The notes: generated from the sequence alone by a model not told the origin. A DNA stretch of 32,569 nt from CAZFQG01 sp964520785 (GCA_964520785.1 CAZFQG010000054.1:1-32569); one strand, 5' to 3'. Shown: positions 23,717-32,569, counted from the stretch's first letter. Program-made: numbers and translations.

Positions 23717-23996
23717 ACGGTCAATGATACCAAACGGCCGGGGGGAGAGCAAGCCATGTCAATCCCTCCACCCGGGCGAGTTGAAGGAATCGGCCGCGAC
23801 TTGTCGACTCAACAGTCGTGTTCGCCGCCAGTGAACTCCAGTGCCCCCCTCGCGGACCGCCGGGAAGGGTGCGGGCCGCGGAAAGATGCCGTTGGCCGCA
23901 AGACGTCTACACCGTTTTGTTATGGGAGCGCCGTGAGAAACGTCGCGCTTCCCTCCGATCCGGACGTCTTGAAGGAACACTGGGACGCCGATCCGA

Positions 23997-26546
23997 TCAT
24001 TCTCGGCGACTTGGGTTCTCGTCGTCCTCCCATTCCCTTTCTTCAAGTCCGTCTTCGGTGTCTTCCTCGTATTCCTCCCAGTTCTCTTCTTCCTCCGATT
24101 CGTCCCTCTCGTCTTCCCAGGGGGCCGTTGTGTCCTTATCTTCTTCAGGTGGATCGACTAAGACGACGCGGTTCCGCTTGGCCGGAGGGGGTGACGGAAT
24201 GGGCGCGTCCGAGTCCTGCTCTTGCATGGCCTCCCAATCCGCCAAGCCAAGGAGGACTTCCCGGGCTTGAGAACCGTTGTACGGACCGATGATCCCATCT
24301 TCGGCCATGTAGTCAATCAACCGCGCGGCGCGGCCGTAGCCGATCCCCAGAGCCCTTTGCAGGAGAGACACGCTGCCGCGGCCCTCGCGGACGACGACGT
24401 TGACCGCGCTGGAGTAGAGTTCGTCGCGGTCGCGGGACTCCAGCCCCGCGGGGGTTTCCGGGTCGGAGACTTGCAGTTGGACCAACTCTTGTACGAAGTG
24501 CGGTTCGCTGGTCGCCACGGAGGCGATGACACGGTTGATCTCGTCGTCGGACAGGTAGGTTCCCTGACCGCGCATCAGCGTACTCGTGTTCGGAGAGAGG
24601 AAAAGCAGGTCGCCGTTGCCGAGGAGTCTGTCCGCTCCCATCTCGTCCAGGACGACGCGACTGTCGGTCCGACTGGCGACCTGAAAGGATATTCTCGCCG
24701 GCAGGTTCGATTTGATAAGTCCGGTGATCACGTCGACCGTGGGCTTCTGCGTTGCCAGAACAAGGTGAATTCCGACCGCGCGACTCTTCTGCGCGAGCCG
24801 GATGATATGGGCTTCCACCTCCTTCGCGGCGGTCATCATCAAATCGGCCATCTCGTCCGCGATAATGACGACGTAGGGCATGTGGGTGGGGACGTCTTCC
24901 ATCGTTTCGTACCCCTCCGCCACGAGTCTCTCCTCGATCTCCTCTCGTCCGAGCTGGTTGTACACCTCGATGTTCCGCACGCCCACCCGAGCCAGAAGAG
25001 CATAGCGTTCCTCCATCTTGTCGACGGCCCATCCAAGAATGGCCTCCGCCTTGCGCATGTCGGTCACGACCGGGTGCATCAGGTGCGGAATCCGCTTGTA
25101 TCCGCTCAATTCGACCATCTTCGGATCGATCAGCAGCATCCGAACCTCGTCGGGGCGGCGGCTCATGAGGATCGACACGATGATGGAGTTCAGGCAGACA
25201 CTCTTGCCCGTCCCGGTACGGCCGGCGATGAGCAAGTGGGGCATCTTCGCCAAATCTACCACCAGGGGCATTCCGGAGACGTCCTTGCCCAGGAAGATGG
25301 GAATTCGCATCGTTTCGGCGAGCGAAGCCGTGTCTTCGACGACTTCGCGGAGCCGTACCAACTGGCGGTCGGCGTTGGGGACCTCGATCCCGACGGTGTT
25401 CTTCCCTGGAATCGGAGCCACGATCCGGACGCTTGGCACCTTTAGCGCAATCGCCAGGTCGTCCGCCAGACTCGTGATGCGGCTCAGCCGCAATCCGGCC
25501 TCGAGCTGTATCTCGAATTGGGAGATGACCGGTCCGGTCTGGATTTCGACCACGCGGACCGAGAAGCCGAAGTCGGCGAAGGTACTCTCCAGAATCCTCG
25601 CTTTGTCGCGGACGTGCTGTTCGTGCTGGTCGAAATCGAACGGCTCGCTCTCCTGCAGCAACTCGATCGAGGGAAGTTCGTACTCTTCGGCATTTCCCTC
25701 CGTTTCGGATTCGTCGATCACCTCTTCGACCCGTTGCCGGGGAGTCTTCCGCGGCTTGCGAATCCGCAAAGACGACTCGTCGCCCGAAGCCTCCTCTCGC
25801 GCCTCCCTTTCCGTTTCCACCTCTTCGTCGGCGTTCTCCACCGCCGGCACCGGCTTCGGTTTGCGCCCCCGATTGCGCGAGGCCGTGCGTACGCGCGGTC
25901 CCATTCCTTCGGTCGAATCCTCCTCCGAATTCTCGGATTCGGCCGGTCTTGCGCGCCGGCGCCGCATCCGGAACCGGCCCACCCTTGAAGCGATAACGGC
26001 AATTTCGTCACTGGCGCAAAGAACCAGTCCGGCGAAGAAGAAGAAAACCGAAATCATGACCGTTCCGGTGATTGCCATGTACTGCTGAAGAAGGGTCGCT
26101 GCCGCGATCCCCAGGCTACCGCCGGCACCGACGACCGGGCCCGGCGATAAGTGCGGACCAACCACCGTCGCCAACGCACTCAAGCCGATTAAGGACAGAA
26201 GCCAGCCCGCGAACGAGGGGGCATGGGCTCGGTAGAGCCGGTTCGGAGCAAAAAACCGCCCAAATCCGAAGACGCGCAGGTCCACGATCGCGAGAGAAAA
26301 CAAGACGTAGTAGGTTCCAATGCCGAAGAGTGAAAGCATCGTCCCGCCGAGGATCGCGCCGGCCGCTCCGAGCGTGTTCTTGTACTCGGGATTCGGCGGC
26401 CAAGCCCAACGATTCGGGGGGTCGGCCGGATCGAAAGTGAAGACGGAAATCGTCAAAAACAGCGTGAGAAGGAACAGTGTCATGCCGAACAAGAACCGTT
26501 CCTTGGTCAGACCGGTCGATTCTGGGTTTCTGCCGGCAACGGACAT
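23997..26546 (-). CDS. ftsK: DNA translocase FtsK/SpoIIIE
   Basis: The product is 849 aa from ATG 26546 (a TTG lies just upstream at 26549). The N-terminus has about four membrane helices (residues 18-36, 60-90, 112-130, 145-177). A charged linker of about 120 residues follows, then the alpha/beta motor with Walker A GRTGTGKS (442-449) and Walker B (VVIIADEMAD), and the gamma winged-helix domain (ELYSSAVNVVVREGRGSVSL to GPYNGSQAREVL) that in relatives reads KOPS sequences on the chromosome. FtsK pumps chromosome DNA through the division septum and activates XerCD at dif. Unusually, the gamma domain is not at the end: a tail of about 70 residues, very rich in Asp and Glu, follows it. Confidence 0.95.
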   Translation of the reverse strand: MSVAGRNPESTGLTKERFLFGMTLFLLTLFLTISVFTFDPADPPNRWAWPPNPEYKNTLGAAGAILGGTMLSLFGIGTYYVLFSLAIVDLRVFGFGRFFAPNRLYRAHAPSFAGWLLSLIGLSALATVVGPHLSPGPVVGAGGSLGIAAATLLQQYMAITGTVMISVFFFFAGLVLCASDEIAVIASRVGRFRMRRRRARPAESENSEEDSTEGMGPRVRTASRNRGRKPKPVPAVENADEEVETEREAREEASGDESSLRIRKPRKTPRQRVEEVIDESETEGNAEEYELPSIELLQESEPFDFDQHEQHVRDKARILESTFADFGFSVRVVEIQTGPVISQFEIQLEAGLRLSRITSLADDLAIALKVPSVRIVAPIPGKNTVGIEVPNADRQLVRLREVVEDTASLAETMRIPIFLGKDVSGMPLVVDLAKMPHLLIAGRTGTGKSVCLNSIIVSILMSRRPDEVRMLLIDPKMVELSGYKRIPHLMHPVVTDMRKAEAILGWAVDKMEERYALLARVGVRNIEVYNQLGREEIEERLVAEGYETMEDVPTHMPYVVIIADEMADLMMTAAKEVEAHIIRLAQKSRAVGIHLVLATQKPTVDVITGLIKSNLPARISFQVASRTDSRVVLDEMGADRLLGNGDLLFLSPNTSTLMRGQGTYLSDDEINRVIASVATSEPHFVQELVQLQVSDPETPAGLESRDRDELYSSAVNVVVREGRGSVSLLQRALGIGYGRAARLIDYMAEDGIIGPYNGSQAREVLLGLADWEAMQEQDSDAPIPSPPPAKRNRVVLVDPPEEDKDTTAPWEDERDESEEEENWEEYEEDTEDGLEEREWEDDENPSRRE

Positions 26547-27145
26547 CAATTGCTTCCCGCGAAAAAAGAGGATGAACGGTCGTGTGAAATGTGTATGGGA
26601 CGGGGCATACGGCGGTTTTTTCCCCCGCGGAAGAGGCGGAAGAAAAGGGAGCGCGGAACGGGTCGTTGTCCGTTTCTTCGTCCGTTTCCGAGGGTCGAGG
26701 ACAATCGTCCCCCGTCAAGCGTCGCGTTCCGTCTATTCGTTGTTTCCGGAGCGAGACGACTTCCGGTTCGTCTTTCGCGCGAGAAGGCCGCGTCTTCCGG
26801 GGATCCACAACCCATGAACTCCCGGTGGATAAGGAGTATCGGTTATGACGGTTTCGACGGAACCGGCTGGGAAAAAGGAATCTTGTTGGAAGATTCCATA
26901 CGACCGCACCTCCCGACGCGACGAAACTCAACGTTGGAGGACCGTTTTTTCGTTTTAACCGATACGAGTCCCTCACCACGGTGGGGGCGATGTTGCGGCT
27001 GCGCTTTGCGCGGACGGCAATATCCGCCATTTCCTCAAAGAGGATCCGGAGGATAGAGCACGCTTCGAATGCTCGACCGGACGCTTGAAGTGACACGGTG
27101 CTCGGCCGATCGCCGGGCGTGATTTTTTGATGAGGAGTTCGGACA
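26547..27145. other. 599-bp divergent intergenic region between ftsK and BBP7 genes
   Basis: Several frames are open here, but none has a ribosome binding site, export signal or known motif. A small stem (GGAATC 26877-26882 with GATTCC 26892-26897) and another near 26970-26985 (CCTCAC with GTGGGG) are visible. The BBP7 ribosome binding site GAGGAG is at 27132-27137. No convincing promoter was found for either gene. Confidence 0.4.
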
Positions 27146-28792
27146 ATGTCTTGGAAATACGGACAGTTTGCTCTCGCGTCGGTCCTGGTACTGGGTTGCG
27201 CCGGGACGGGGTTCTGCCAGGCTGAGTTGTATGCCGCCCCGGCGATCGTCCCCACGTTGGATTCCAGGGAGGTGCCCGCTTACCCCGCGGTGTCGAGGAC
27301 GTACCCGCCGGCCGTCCAGAACTCGGCGCCGCCAATGTATTCCGCGCCGGCCGCCGTGCATCCGGTCGGCTACCCTTCAACGGCCGATGTATACCCTTCA
27401 ACGGATCGAATGTCTCCTCAAGTGCCGCGGCCCCATGCGCCAGGTCCGGCGTATCCCGGCCCGCGTTACGGCGGTAATGGCGGATACGGCTACTCCTCTC
27501 CCAGCGCGTTGGCCTTCAATTCGCCTGAGACCGCCGGCGCAGAGGCCGGTATCCCGGGAATTCATCCGGCCTCGGGAAGAGCCGACTCCGGAGGGATGCC
27601 TGCCCAGCCGCTTAAGCCGGAGGCGTCCGAAAACCCCCATGGGAACCTCACGTCTCGCATGTTGCACGAGTCAAGGTCGACCGGCGAGACGACCTATTCG
27701 CTGCCCGACTGTGGAATCTATCCGCAAACCCAAGTGGGGCCGTGCGGGACGCCGGTAATCCCCTGCGTGAAACCGCCCAATCCCTGGTACGCGCGGGCCG
27801 GCGCGCTTTGGATGACGCGCAACAGCGCGAACCGCGTCTGGGTGAGTTATCAGGCGAACGAGGACGCCAACCAATTGATGAACACGGACGACATCGGCCT
27901 GGCTTGGCGCGCGGGGGGTGAAATCGTCTTCGGCCGGACTTTTCGCTGCGGCCAGTGGGGCGTCGAAGCGAAGTATTGGGCGCTCGACCCGTTCGCCGGC
28001 GACGCGTTCATCTCCAATCCCTACGGCGTGAGCACGCCGCTGATCGTGGACTACCTGGACTTTGACGATCCGGAGTGGCCGTACGCGGTCCATGACGCGA
28101 ACGAATACTTCTACGGCGCAGCCAACCAGCGATTGTGGCGACGGGACGAGATCCACAATGTCGAGGTGAATTTCCTCTGCAATCAACTCTATGGATCCCC
28201 CGATCCATGCTCCATCCCCTCGTCACAGGTCCGGTGGATCGTGGGGTTGCGATTCTTCCGGTTCGAGGAAAGCCTCACGTTCGCGTCGCTCGACCAAGGA
28301 TACCATTGGTGGCAGGACGGTGGAATCCACCAGGCATACATCGACGACCAGATCCGCAATAATCTGTGGGGAGTTCAAACCGGCGTCGAACTCGAATGGG
28401 GACGACACCTCAATCCCTACGGACTGAGCATCTACTTCGTTCCGAAGTTCGGCATTTACGGGAACCACATGGAGCACTACTTCAACATCTACCGCGGCGA
28501 CGGAGTACGAGCGATTCCCGATCCGACCAGCGGCGTCGTCGGCACCTACCCGGTGGAGTCGACCGGCGGTTGCGTTTCGTTCCTCGGTGAGATCGATGCG
28601 GGGATCGACTGGCGGTTCCATGAGAACTGGTCCGCGCGAATCGGATACCGGGTCGTCGCCGTCTCCGGTATCGCCCTCGCCGACCATCAGATTCCCACCT
28701 ACGTCAACGACATCCCGGAGATCGCGCACATCAATCGAAACGGCGATCTGATATTGCACGGCGGATACCTGGGGGTCACGTACAACTACTGA
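27146..28792 (+). CDS. BBP7 family outer-membrane beta-barrel protein
   Basis: The product is 548 aa with a signal peptide (MSWKYGQFALASVLVLGC to GFCQA). A low-complexity region rich in Pro, Tyr, Ala and Ser covers about residues 28-200 (AAPA, YPAV, YPSTADVYPSTD). The C-terminal 330 residues match the planctomycete BBP7 barrel family: RAGALWMTRN, the amphipathic strands GGEIVFGRTFRCGQWGVEAK, VRWIVGLRFFRFEESL, ELEWGRHLNPYGLSIYFV and IDWRFHENWSARIGYRVV, ending on a strand with terminal aromatic (YLGVTYNY), as outer-membrane proteins do. GAGGAG eight bases before the ATG fixes the start. Family members are predicted to be barrel proteins of the outer membrane; transport substrate or structural role is unknown. 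Confidence 0.9.
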   Translation: MSWKYGQFALASVLVLGCAGTGFCQAELYAAPAIVPTLDSREVPAYPAVSRTYPPAVQNSAPPMYSAPAAVHPVGYPSTADVYPSTDRMSPQVPRPHAPGPAYPGPRYGGNGGYGYSSPSALAFNSPETAGAEAGIPGIHPASGRADSGGMPAQPLKPEASENPHGNLTSRMLHESRSTGETTYSLPDCGIYPQTQVGPCGTPVIPCVKPPNPWYARAGALWMTRNSANRVWVSYQANEDANQLMNTDDIGLAWRAGGEIVFGRTFRCGQWGVEAKYWALDPFAGDAFISNPYGVSTPLIVDYLDFDDPEWPYAVHDANEYFYGAANQRLWRRDEIHNVEVNFLCNQLYGSPDPCSIPSSQVRWIVGLRFFRFEESLTFASLDQGYHWWQDGGIHQAYIDDQIRNNLWGVQTGVELEWGRHLNPYGLSIYFVPKFGIYGNHMEHYFNIYRGDGVRAIPDPTSGVVGTYPVESTGGCVSFLGEIDAGIDWRFHENWSARIGYRVVAVSGIALADHQIPTYVNDIPEIAHINRNGDLILHGGYLGVTYNY

Positions 28793-28813
28793 TTGATTCG
28801 CGAGGCAGGGCGG

Positions 28814-28839
28814 CACGGGGGCGTACCAGCGCCTCCGTG
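28814..28839. terminator. stem-loop between convergent BBP7 and DUF2961 genes
   Basis: CACGGGGGCG (28814-28823) and CGCCTCCGTG (28830-28839) form a 10-bp stem with one G-T wobble and a 6-nt loop. It lies 22 bp after the BBP7 stop and 55 bp after the DUF2961 stop. No T-run is present on either side. Confidence 0.5.
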
Positions 28840-28893
28840 GGTTCCCCGAGGGAAACTCGCGTCACCACCTTCGCGTTTCCCATATCCGCGGAA

Positions 28894-30528
28894 TCACTCT
28901 CCCGGCGGCCACGAATCGCCGGGGGCTTCGCGCCTGACATTCCACCGCTGGCGGAGGCGGACCGAGTCGACGCCGAGAAAAGCGCCGGACGATGCATCGT
29001 TCTTTCCAAGGCACTCGAACCGGAGCGTGTGCCTCCCCGGTTCCAGTTCACGCTGACCGAGATTGATGTCTTCCGTGTCGACTTCCTCGTTGTAGAAGTC
29101 CCTCCGGCCGACGACTTCCTCGCCGTCCAGCAGAATCCGCCAGATGCCGTAGTCGTTCGCCTTGGTCGCGCGGAGCGTGAGCTGGCGGAGTTCCTCCTTC
29201 TCGACCGGGAATTCGATCTCGAACCAGGCTCCCTTTCCTTGATCATTGCGGACGAATATCTGGCCCTCGCCGGTCCAGAGGTACCCCTTCTGAAGACGCA
29301 GAGTGCATCCTTCCGCCTGGGATGCGGCGAGCAAGTCCTTTCCCTCGACGATCAGATCCAGATTTGGCAGTTCCCGTTCCTCCGCCGGCGGCAACTCGGT
29401 GAACCGCTTCGGCTGGCCGAGCTGGTACCAGAAGGCGACCGTCGCGTAGTCGTCGTTCCGCTCGACGAACCCCCGGTGCACCCCTTCCTTGAGTTCGTCG
29501 GTCGAAATCCAGCCCGCGTTCTCGATCTCCAGTCGGAGCGACTTGGTGAACCGGACCGGATCGGGGATGTGCCAGCGGTAGACGGTCGTCTTCCAGCCCA
29601 CCATCCCCCACTCGCCGTCCAGGATGGTCACCCCGAAATAGGGATAAGTACCGACACCCATTCCCCAGGCATTGCAGACGTAGTCCTCCGTGCCGGTTCC
29701 CCAAATACTGGCTCTTTCTTCCCCGTCGATGTAGAACTTCTCGTCCCCCTCGCCGAACCATTCGGGGCTCCGCGAGCGGCCGCTTAGGACGGTCCCCACG
29801 TAGTGGCCCCGGCCGACGGCGTCGAGAATGAGATAGTCGCGGCCCGATTCGCAGGGAAACTCCTGCCGGTACTGGGCGCAGAAGTAGGGTGTCTCTGGAG
29901 GAAGTTCGTCGAGCGACACATAATCGATGTTGAAATAGAACGAGTTGAGCTGCTTCTTGCTCTGGTTCTCGAGGGTGATCCGCGCCGATTTGTGGAAGGG
30001 CATCTGCCAGTAGCAGTTGTAAGAGTCTCCTCCCTCCACCTGGACGGGAAGCGAACGAACGGAGGCCCGCTTGCCGAACCCGGCCGCGAACAAGTCGCCG
30101 ACGGGGCTCTCGACCGCCGGTTCCTCCGACCCGTCCCAATACATCCGCAAGATCAGTTCCCCATGATGCGGATTGCCCTCTTTCCCCAGCCAACTCGGTT
30201 CAGGGACCGGAAACGTCAACCAGATGTGCTGGATCGCGCCGGCTCCCTCGATATCCGCCAGGACGAGCGTCTCGCCCGGCGGAATCCGCCGGTTATCTCG
30301 ATTGCTCGAACGCTCGGGCGCGGCGGACGTGGCACGTCCCGACCGGCCCGGTCCCAGGACGGTCAGGTGTCCTAGCGAGCCGCCGGTGAGAGTCCGCATC
30401 GGATTGGTAAGCACTCCTTCGCCGGACGGCGTTGCTTCCTGGGCTTGGGAAAACCCGACCAAAAGCAATAAAAGACATCCACCAAAAAAGGAGATGACGC
30501 GGACGGCACGACGAAATCGGTAGTTCAT
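28894..30528 (-). CDS. secreted DUF2961 protein (glycoside hydrolase family 172-like)
   Basis: From ATG 30528 the product is 544 aa with a signal peptide (hydrophobic core ISFFGGCLLLLLVGF, ending SQAQ). The DUF2961 domain covers about residues 45-380: IPPGETLVLADIEGAGAIQH, FNIDYVSLDELPPETPYF, DAVGRGHYVGTVLS, then EGDEKFYIDGE and the hallmark GTGTEDY. DUF2961 corresponds to GH172, in which two glutamates in the EGDEKF and GTGTEDY blocks act as catalytic residues, as I recall from the characterised fructofuranose-acting enzyme; both are present. A C-terminal beta domain of about 150 residues (from GCTLRLQKGYLW) looks like a carbohydrate-binding or jelly-roll module. GGGAGAG precedes the ATG, which overlaps the upstream radical SAM gene's stop (ATGA), so the two are coupled. 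Substrate unknown. Confidence 0.9.
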   Translation of the reverse strand: MNYRFRRAVRVISFFGGCLLLLLVGFSQAQEATPSGEGVLTNPMRTLTGGSLGHLTVLGPGRSGRATSAAPERSSNRDNRRIPPGETLVLADIEGAGAIQHIWLTFPVPEPSWLGKEGNPHHGELILRMYWDGSEEPAVESPVGDLFAAGFGKRASVRSLPVQVEGGDSYNCYWQMPFHKSARITLENQSKKQLNSFYFNIDYVSLDELPPETPYFCAQYRQEFPCESGRDYLILDAVGRGHYVGTVLSGRSRSPEWFGEGDEKFYIDGEERASIWGTGTEDYVCNAWGMGVGTYPYFGVTILDGEWGMVGWKTTVYRWHIPDPVRFTKSLRLEIENAGWISTDELKEGVHRGFVERNDDYATVAFWYQLGQPKRFTELPPAEERELPNLDLIVEGKDLLAASQAEGCTLRLQKGYLWTGEGQIFVRNDQGKGAWFEIEFPVEKEELRQLTLRATKANDYGIWRILLDGEEVVGRRDFYNEEVDTEDINLGQRELEPGRHTLRFECLGKNDASSGAFLGVDSVRLRQRWNVRREAPGDSWPPGE

Positions 30529-31877
30529 TGGAATCTCTCCCGGGGGGGACGTTTCAGACAGCATTGCTTGTACTTCTTTCCGGAACCGCACGGACACGGG
30601 TCGTTTCGGCCAACCGGCCGAGCCTCGACGGCGGCGGTACGCTCTCCGCGGAGATAACGCATCACGTTTCGCGGCGGCCGGCCTTGGCGCACTTCTTCGG
30701 CCATCCGCCGCATGAGGGGGGCGGTCTCCGAAAAGAATAGCTTAAAGCCGGGACACAGATAATTCAATCGCCTCCCGGAAAGTGACGTTTCTACGATCCG
30801 GTCCTTGGGGCATCCCCCCCGGCAAAGCCGCCAGTACTCGCATTCCAGGCACGTCTCGGGAAGCAAGTCGGCCTTGTCGCGGCCGAAACGGACCTGCCGC
30901 TCGCTCCGGGCCAGTTCGAGCAACGGTGTCTCGTGGAGGTTTCCTCGTTTGTGTTCTTCCGTGACGAAGTGGTCGCAGGCGTAGACGTCGCCGTTGTGTT
31001 CCAATGCCAGGGCGTTGCCGCAGTGTTCCTGATAGGCGCAGAGGCTTCCCGGCTCGCCGCACCAACCGGCCAGCGCCTCGTCGAAATCGCGGACGAAGAC
31101 CTCCCCCACGTCCCTGCGAATCCACTCATCGAACACCCTGATAAGAAACCGGCCGAACTCCTCCGGGCGGACGGATCTTTCACTTACGCTTACGGCGGCC
31201 GGCTGGCGAAAACCCGGTCCAAGCGGTTCCACAATCGGGATGAATTGGAGGAACTTCGCCCCGAGACCCCGAAGATGGCGGTAGACGACGGACCCTGCGG
31301 TGGCGTTCTTCCGATGCACGCATGTCAGGACGTTGGACTCGACGCCATGTTCCTTCATTCGGTCGAGTGCGGCCGCGACGCGGGCATGTGTTCCGCCGCC
31401 GGAGGCGTCCAAGCGGTAGGCGTCGTGCAGCGGCGCCGGTCCGTCGAGGGAAAGCCCCACGAGAAAGCGGTGTTCACGGAGGAACTCGCACCAGGCGCCG
31501 TCCAGGAGAATACCGTTGGTCTGCAAAGCATTGCGGACTCCAACTCCTTTCGGGGCAAACTCCGTTTGCAGTTCCACGACGCGACGAAAAAAATCCAGCC
31601 CCATTAGGGTCGGCTCCCCCCCTTGGAACGCAAAGTCCACCATGCGGACCTGAGGTGGTTGGGCTTCAAAATACTGCCGGACGAAAGCGCGGAGCGTTTC
31701 GTCCGTCATCCGCCAGGACTCCTCCTTCGGGTACAGCCCTTCCTTCTCTAAATAGAAGCAGTACGCACACCGCAGATTGCAGACCGGGCCGATCGGCTTG
31801 ATGATGACGTGAAGGCCAGTCCGCAGAGGGGTGTTGGGCGGGCTCACGGAACTCAGTTCTCCTCGTGTGCAAGACAT
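30525..31877 (-). CDS. radical SAM protein, anaerobic sulfatase-maturase type, with SEC-C tail
   Basis: From ATG 31877 the protein is 450 aa; the frame is open to an ATG at 31910 and no ribosome binding site decides. The radical SAM cluster motif CNLRCAYCFYLEK (Cys 33, 37, 40) follows KPIGPV, then QGGEPTLMG and LSLDGP. The SPASM region has its cysteines in CGEPGSLCAYQEHCGNAL, VYACDHFV and CLECEYWRLCRGGCPKDR. This arrangement is typical of anSME enzymes, which oxidise a Cys or Ser of sulfatases to formylglycine. A SEC-C zinc motif (GRNDPCPCGSGKKYKQCC) ends the protein, as in some maturases. Its stop overlaps the start of the DUF2961 gene by 4 bp. No sulfatase is encoded in the window, so its target lies elsewhere or is unusual. 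Confidence 0.9.
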   Translation of the reverse strand: MSCTRGELSSVSPPNTPLRTGLHVIIKPIGPVCNLRCAYCFYLEKEGLYPKEESWRMTDETLRAFVRQYFEAQPPQVRMVDFAFQGGEPTLMGLDFFRRVVELQTEFAPKGVGVRNALQTNGILLDGAWCEFLREHRFLVGLSLDGPAPLHDAYRLDASGGGTHARVAAALDRMKEHGVESNVLTCVHRKNATAGSVVYRHLRGLGAKFLQFIPIVEPLGPGFRQPAAVSVSERSVRPEEFGRFLIRVFDEWIRRDVGEVFVRDFDEALAGWCGEPGSLCAYQEHCGNALALEHNGDVYACDHFVTEEHKRGNLHETPLLELARSERQVRFGRDKADLLPETCLECEYWRLCRGGCPKDRIVETSLSGRRLNYLCPGFKLFFSETAPLMRRMAEEVRQGRPPRNVMRYLRGERTAAVEARPVGRNDPCPCGSGKKYKQCCLKRPPRERFQ

Positions 31878-32019
31878 CTGTGGGGGTAGATCGGGCGATT
31901 TCCTGTGCATAAAAGGGGTTTGGGAGGGGTGGTGTCATCGGTTTTTGTTCACCGATCAACGATTTCACCGGGTTCAGCCGGCGGACGGGGAGGGTGGTCG
32001 AAGGGCGTTTGACCCGGTC

Positions 32020-32569
32020 TCAATTTCCCTCGTTTTCGCCATGATCCTCAATATCATCCATTTCCTCTTCAGGCGGTCCTTCCAGCCATTCAAACGACTC
32101 CATATCCTTCGTGGCGGCTTGATGAAATGTCGCGAAATCCGCGTCGGTGTAGAGGAAGAACCGTAAGCATTGACCGTCCTTGACAGGCTTTACGTCGCCA
32201 GGTGCGCTCAACCGGCTTTGCCAGAACTCGACGTCACCGCCAAAACGAGACTCCTGCCAAACGTAGGCCTTGTTGGCACGAGCTTCGAGCGACCAAATCC
32301 GTTTCCCGGCAAGACGATACAAGAGAGCGCGCTTGGGAAGTCTGGCCTCCCGATTCGCCGCCAACTCCTGTTTGAAGTGGGAAACGACTGTGGGATTCGT
32401 GACACTGGAGACTGCATCATCCCAGTTAGTCCACCTGACTTTGCTGGTTTTCGCCCCTTTGGGACCTCTTGGAATCGACACATTGGCCAATTCAGGTGCC
32501 GGATACACGACTGAACATGCAATGTACTCGCTCCCGGTAGAAGCATCCTTTGCAACGGAAATTCGGCAG
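32020..32569 (-). CDS. hypothetical protein (5' truncated by window end)
   Basis: The frame is open from the window edge to the TGA at 32020-32022, with 182 residues visible; a GTG at 32508 is inside the gene rather than its start, since the frame runs on without a stop. The sequence is hydrophilic with many aromatic residues (KVRWTNWDDAVSSV, KRIWSLEARANKAYVW, LRFFLYTDADFATFHQAATK). It ends in an acidic tail (EGPPEEEMDDIEDHGENEGN). I see no signal peptide, membrane helix or known motif in the visible part. It may precede the radical SAM gene in the same transcript, since both are on the minus strand with a 142-bp gap; that gap holds a small stem (ATCGGT 31937-31942 with ACCGAT 31951-31956). 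Confidence 0.65.
   Translation of the reverse strand, partial: CRISVAKDASTGSEYIACSVVYPAPELANVSIPRGPKGAKTSKVRWTNWDDAVSSVTNPTVVSHFKQELAANREARLPKRALLYRLAGKRIWSLEARANKAYVWQESRFGGDVEFWQSRLSAPGDVKPVKDGQCLRFFLYTDADFATFHQAATKDMESFEWLEGPPEEEMDDIEDHGENEGN

Noticed and set aside
24222..25445. Long open frames on the plus strand opposite ftsK (also 25018-26088)
   Set aside because: They mirror the codon bias of ftsK on the minus strand; no ribosome binding site, signal or motif, while FtsK is unambiguous.
26116..27255. Long minus-strand frame running through the ftsK 5' end into the BBP7 gene, and plus-strand frames in 26550-27056
   Set aside because: They overlap confident genes or lack any start signal; compositions are arginine/serine-rich as expected for shadow frames in GC-rich DNA.
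1..32569. CRISPR arrays, insertion sequences, prophage or defence islands
   Set aside because: No regularly spaced repeats, transposase, integrase, or recognisable defence genes were seen on either strand; the RecQ variant has no defence-type neighbours.

Overview
The window looks like a GC-rich chromosomal segment of a planctomycete, most likely a relative of the Pirellulales. The reasoning rests on gene content: three DUF1559 pseudopilin-like proteins, three PEP-CTERM proteins (two with the dockerin-like repeat GSADLDIVRxNWG), a BBP7-type outer-membrane barrel protein, a TIGR03790 protein, a ThuA-domain protein, a DUF2961/GH172 protein next to an anSME-type radical SAM enzyme, and several small lipoproteins. 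I saw no phage, plasmid, transposase or CRISPR signature. All coordinates and alignments were worked out by eye.

Layout. 1-4024 (+): the end of a PEP-CTERM/dockerin protein, a DUF1559 protein, a small lipoprotein overlapping it by 4 bp, and a second PEP-CTERM protein made of two copies of the same roughly 210-residue domain. 4247-7939 (-): a secreted transglutaminase-like protein, a DUF1559 gene without a convincing start, and a third PEP-CTERM/dockerin protein with a good promoter. 8223-13406 (+): a TetR regulator under an operator-embedded promoter, then an RND efflux adaptor and an RND permease cut by an in-frame TGA. 13538-15328: a tRNA-Ser(CGA) with promoter and terminator, a 72-aa lipoprotein and a larger lipoprotein of unknown function. 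15345-20600: a secreted SGNH-hydrolase/sialidase fusion (-) divergent from a ThuA-domain protein and a TIGR03790 protein (+). 20601-22013: stacked repeats and hairpins, a strong promoter and a third DUF1559 gene. 22220-26546 (-): a RecQ helicase missing motif VI, and FtsK. 27146-28792 (+): BBP7 outer-membrane protein. 28894-32569 (-): DUF2961/GH172 protein translationally coupled to a radical SAM maturase with a SEC-C tail, then a truncated gene of unknown function.

How the genes fit together. Much of the window encodes envelope and secreted products: pseudopilin-like DUF1559 proteins, PEP-CTERM proteins (sorted by an exosortase not in this window), lipoproteins and secreted carbohydrate- or protein-acting enzymes. 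The TetR/RND block is a self-contained regulated efflux unit; the same GTGA-N8-TCAC palindrome lies at the TetR promoter and just before the adaptor gene. FtsK, RecQ and the tRNA are housekeeping.

Most notable observations: the in-frame UGA in the RND permease, followed at once by a perfect 7-bp stem-loop; a RecQ that keeps its zinc cysteines but lacks the QEIGRAGRDG region; a roughly 112-bp dispersed repeat that begins exactly at the stop codons of two unrelated genes and supplies the 5' end of a DUF1559 gene; and a recently duplicated PEP-CTERM domain with 55 identical bases. I did not find a clearly new defence or biosynthetic system.
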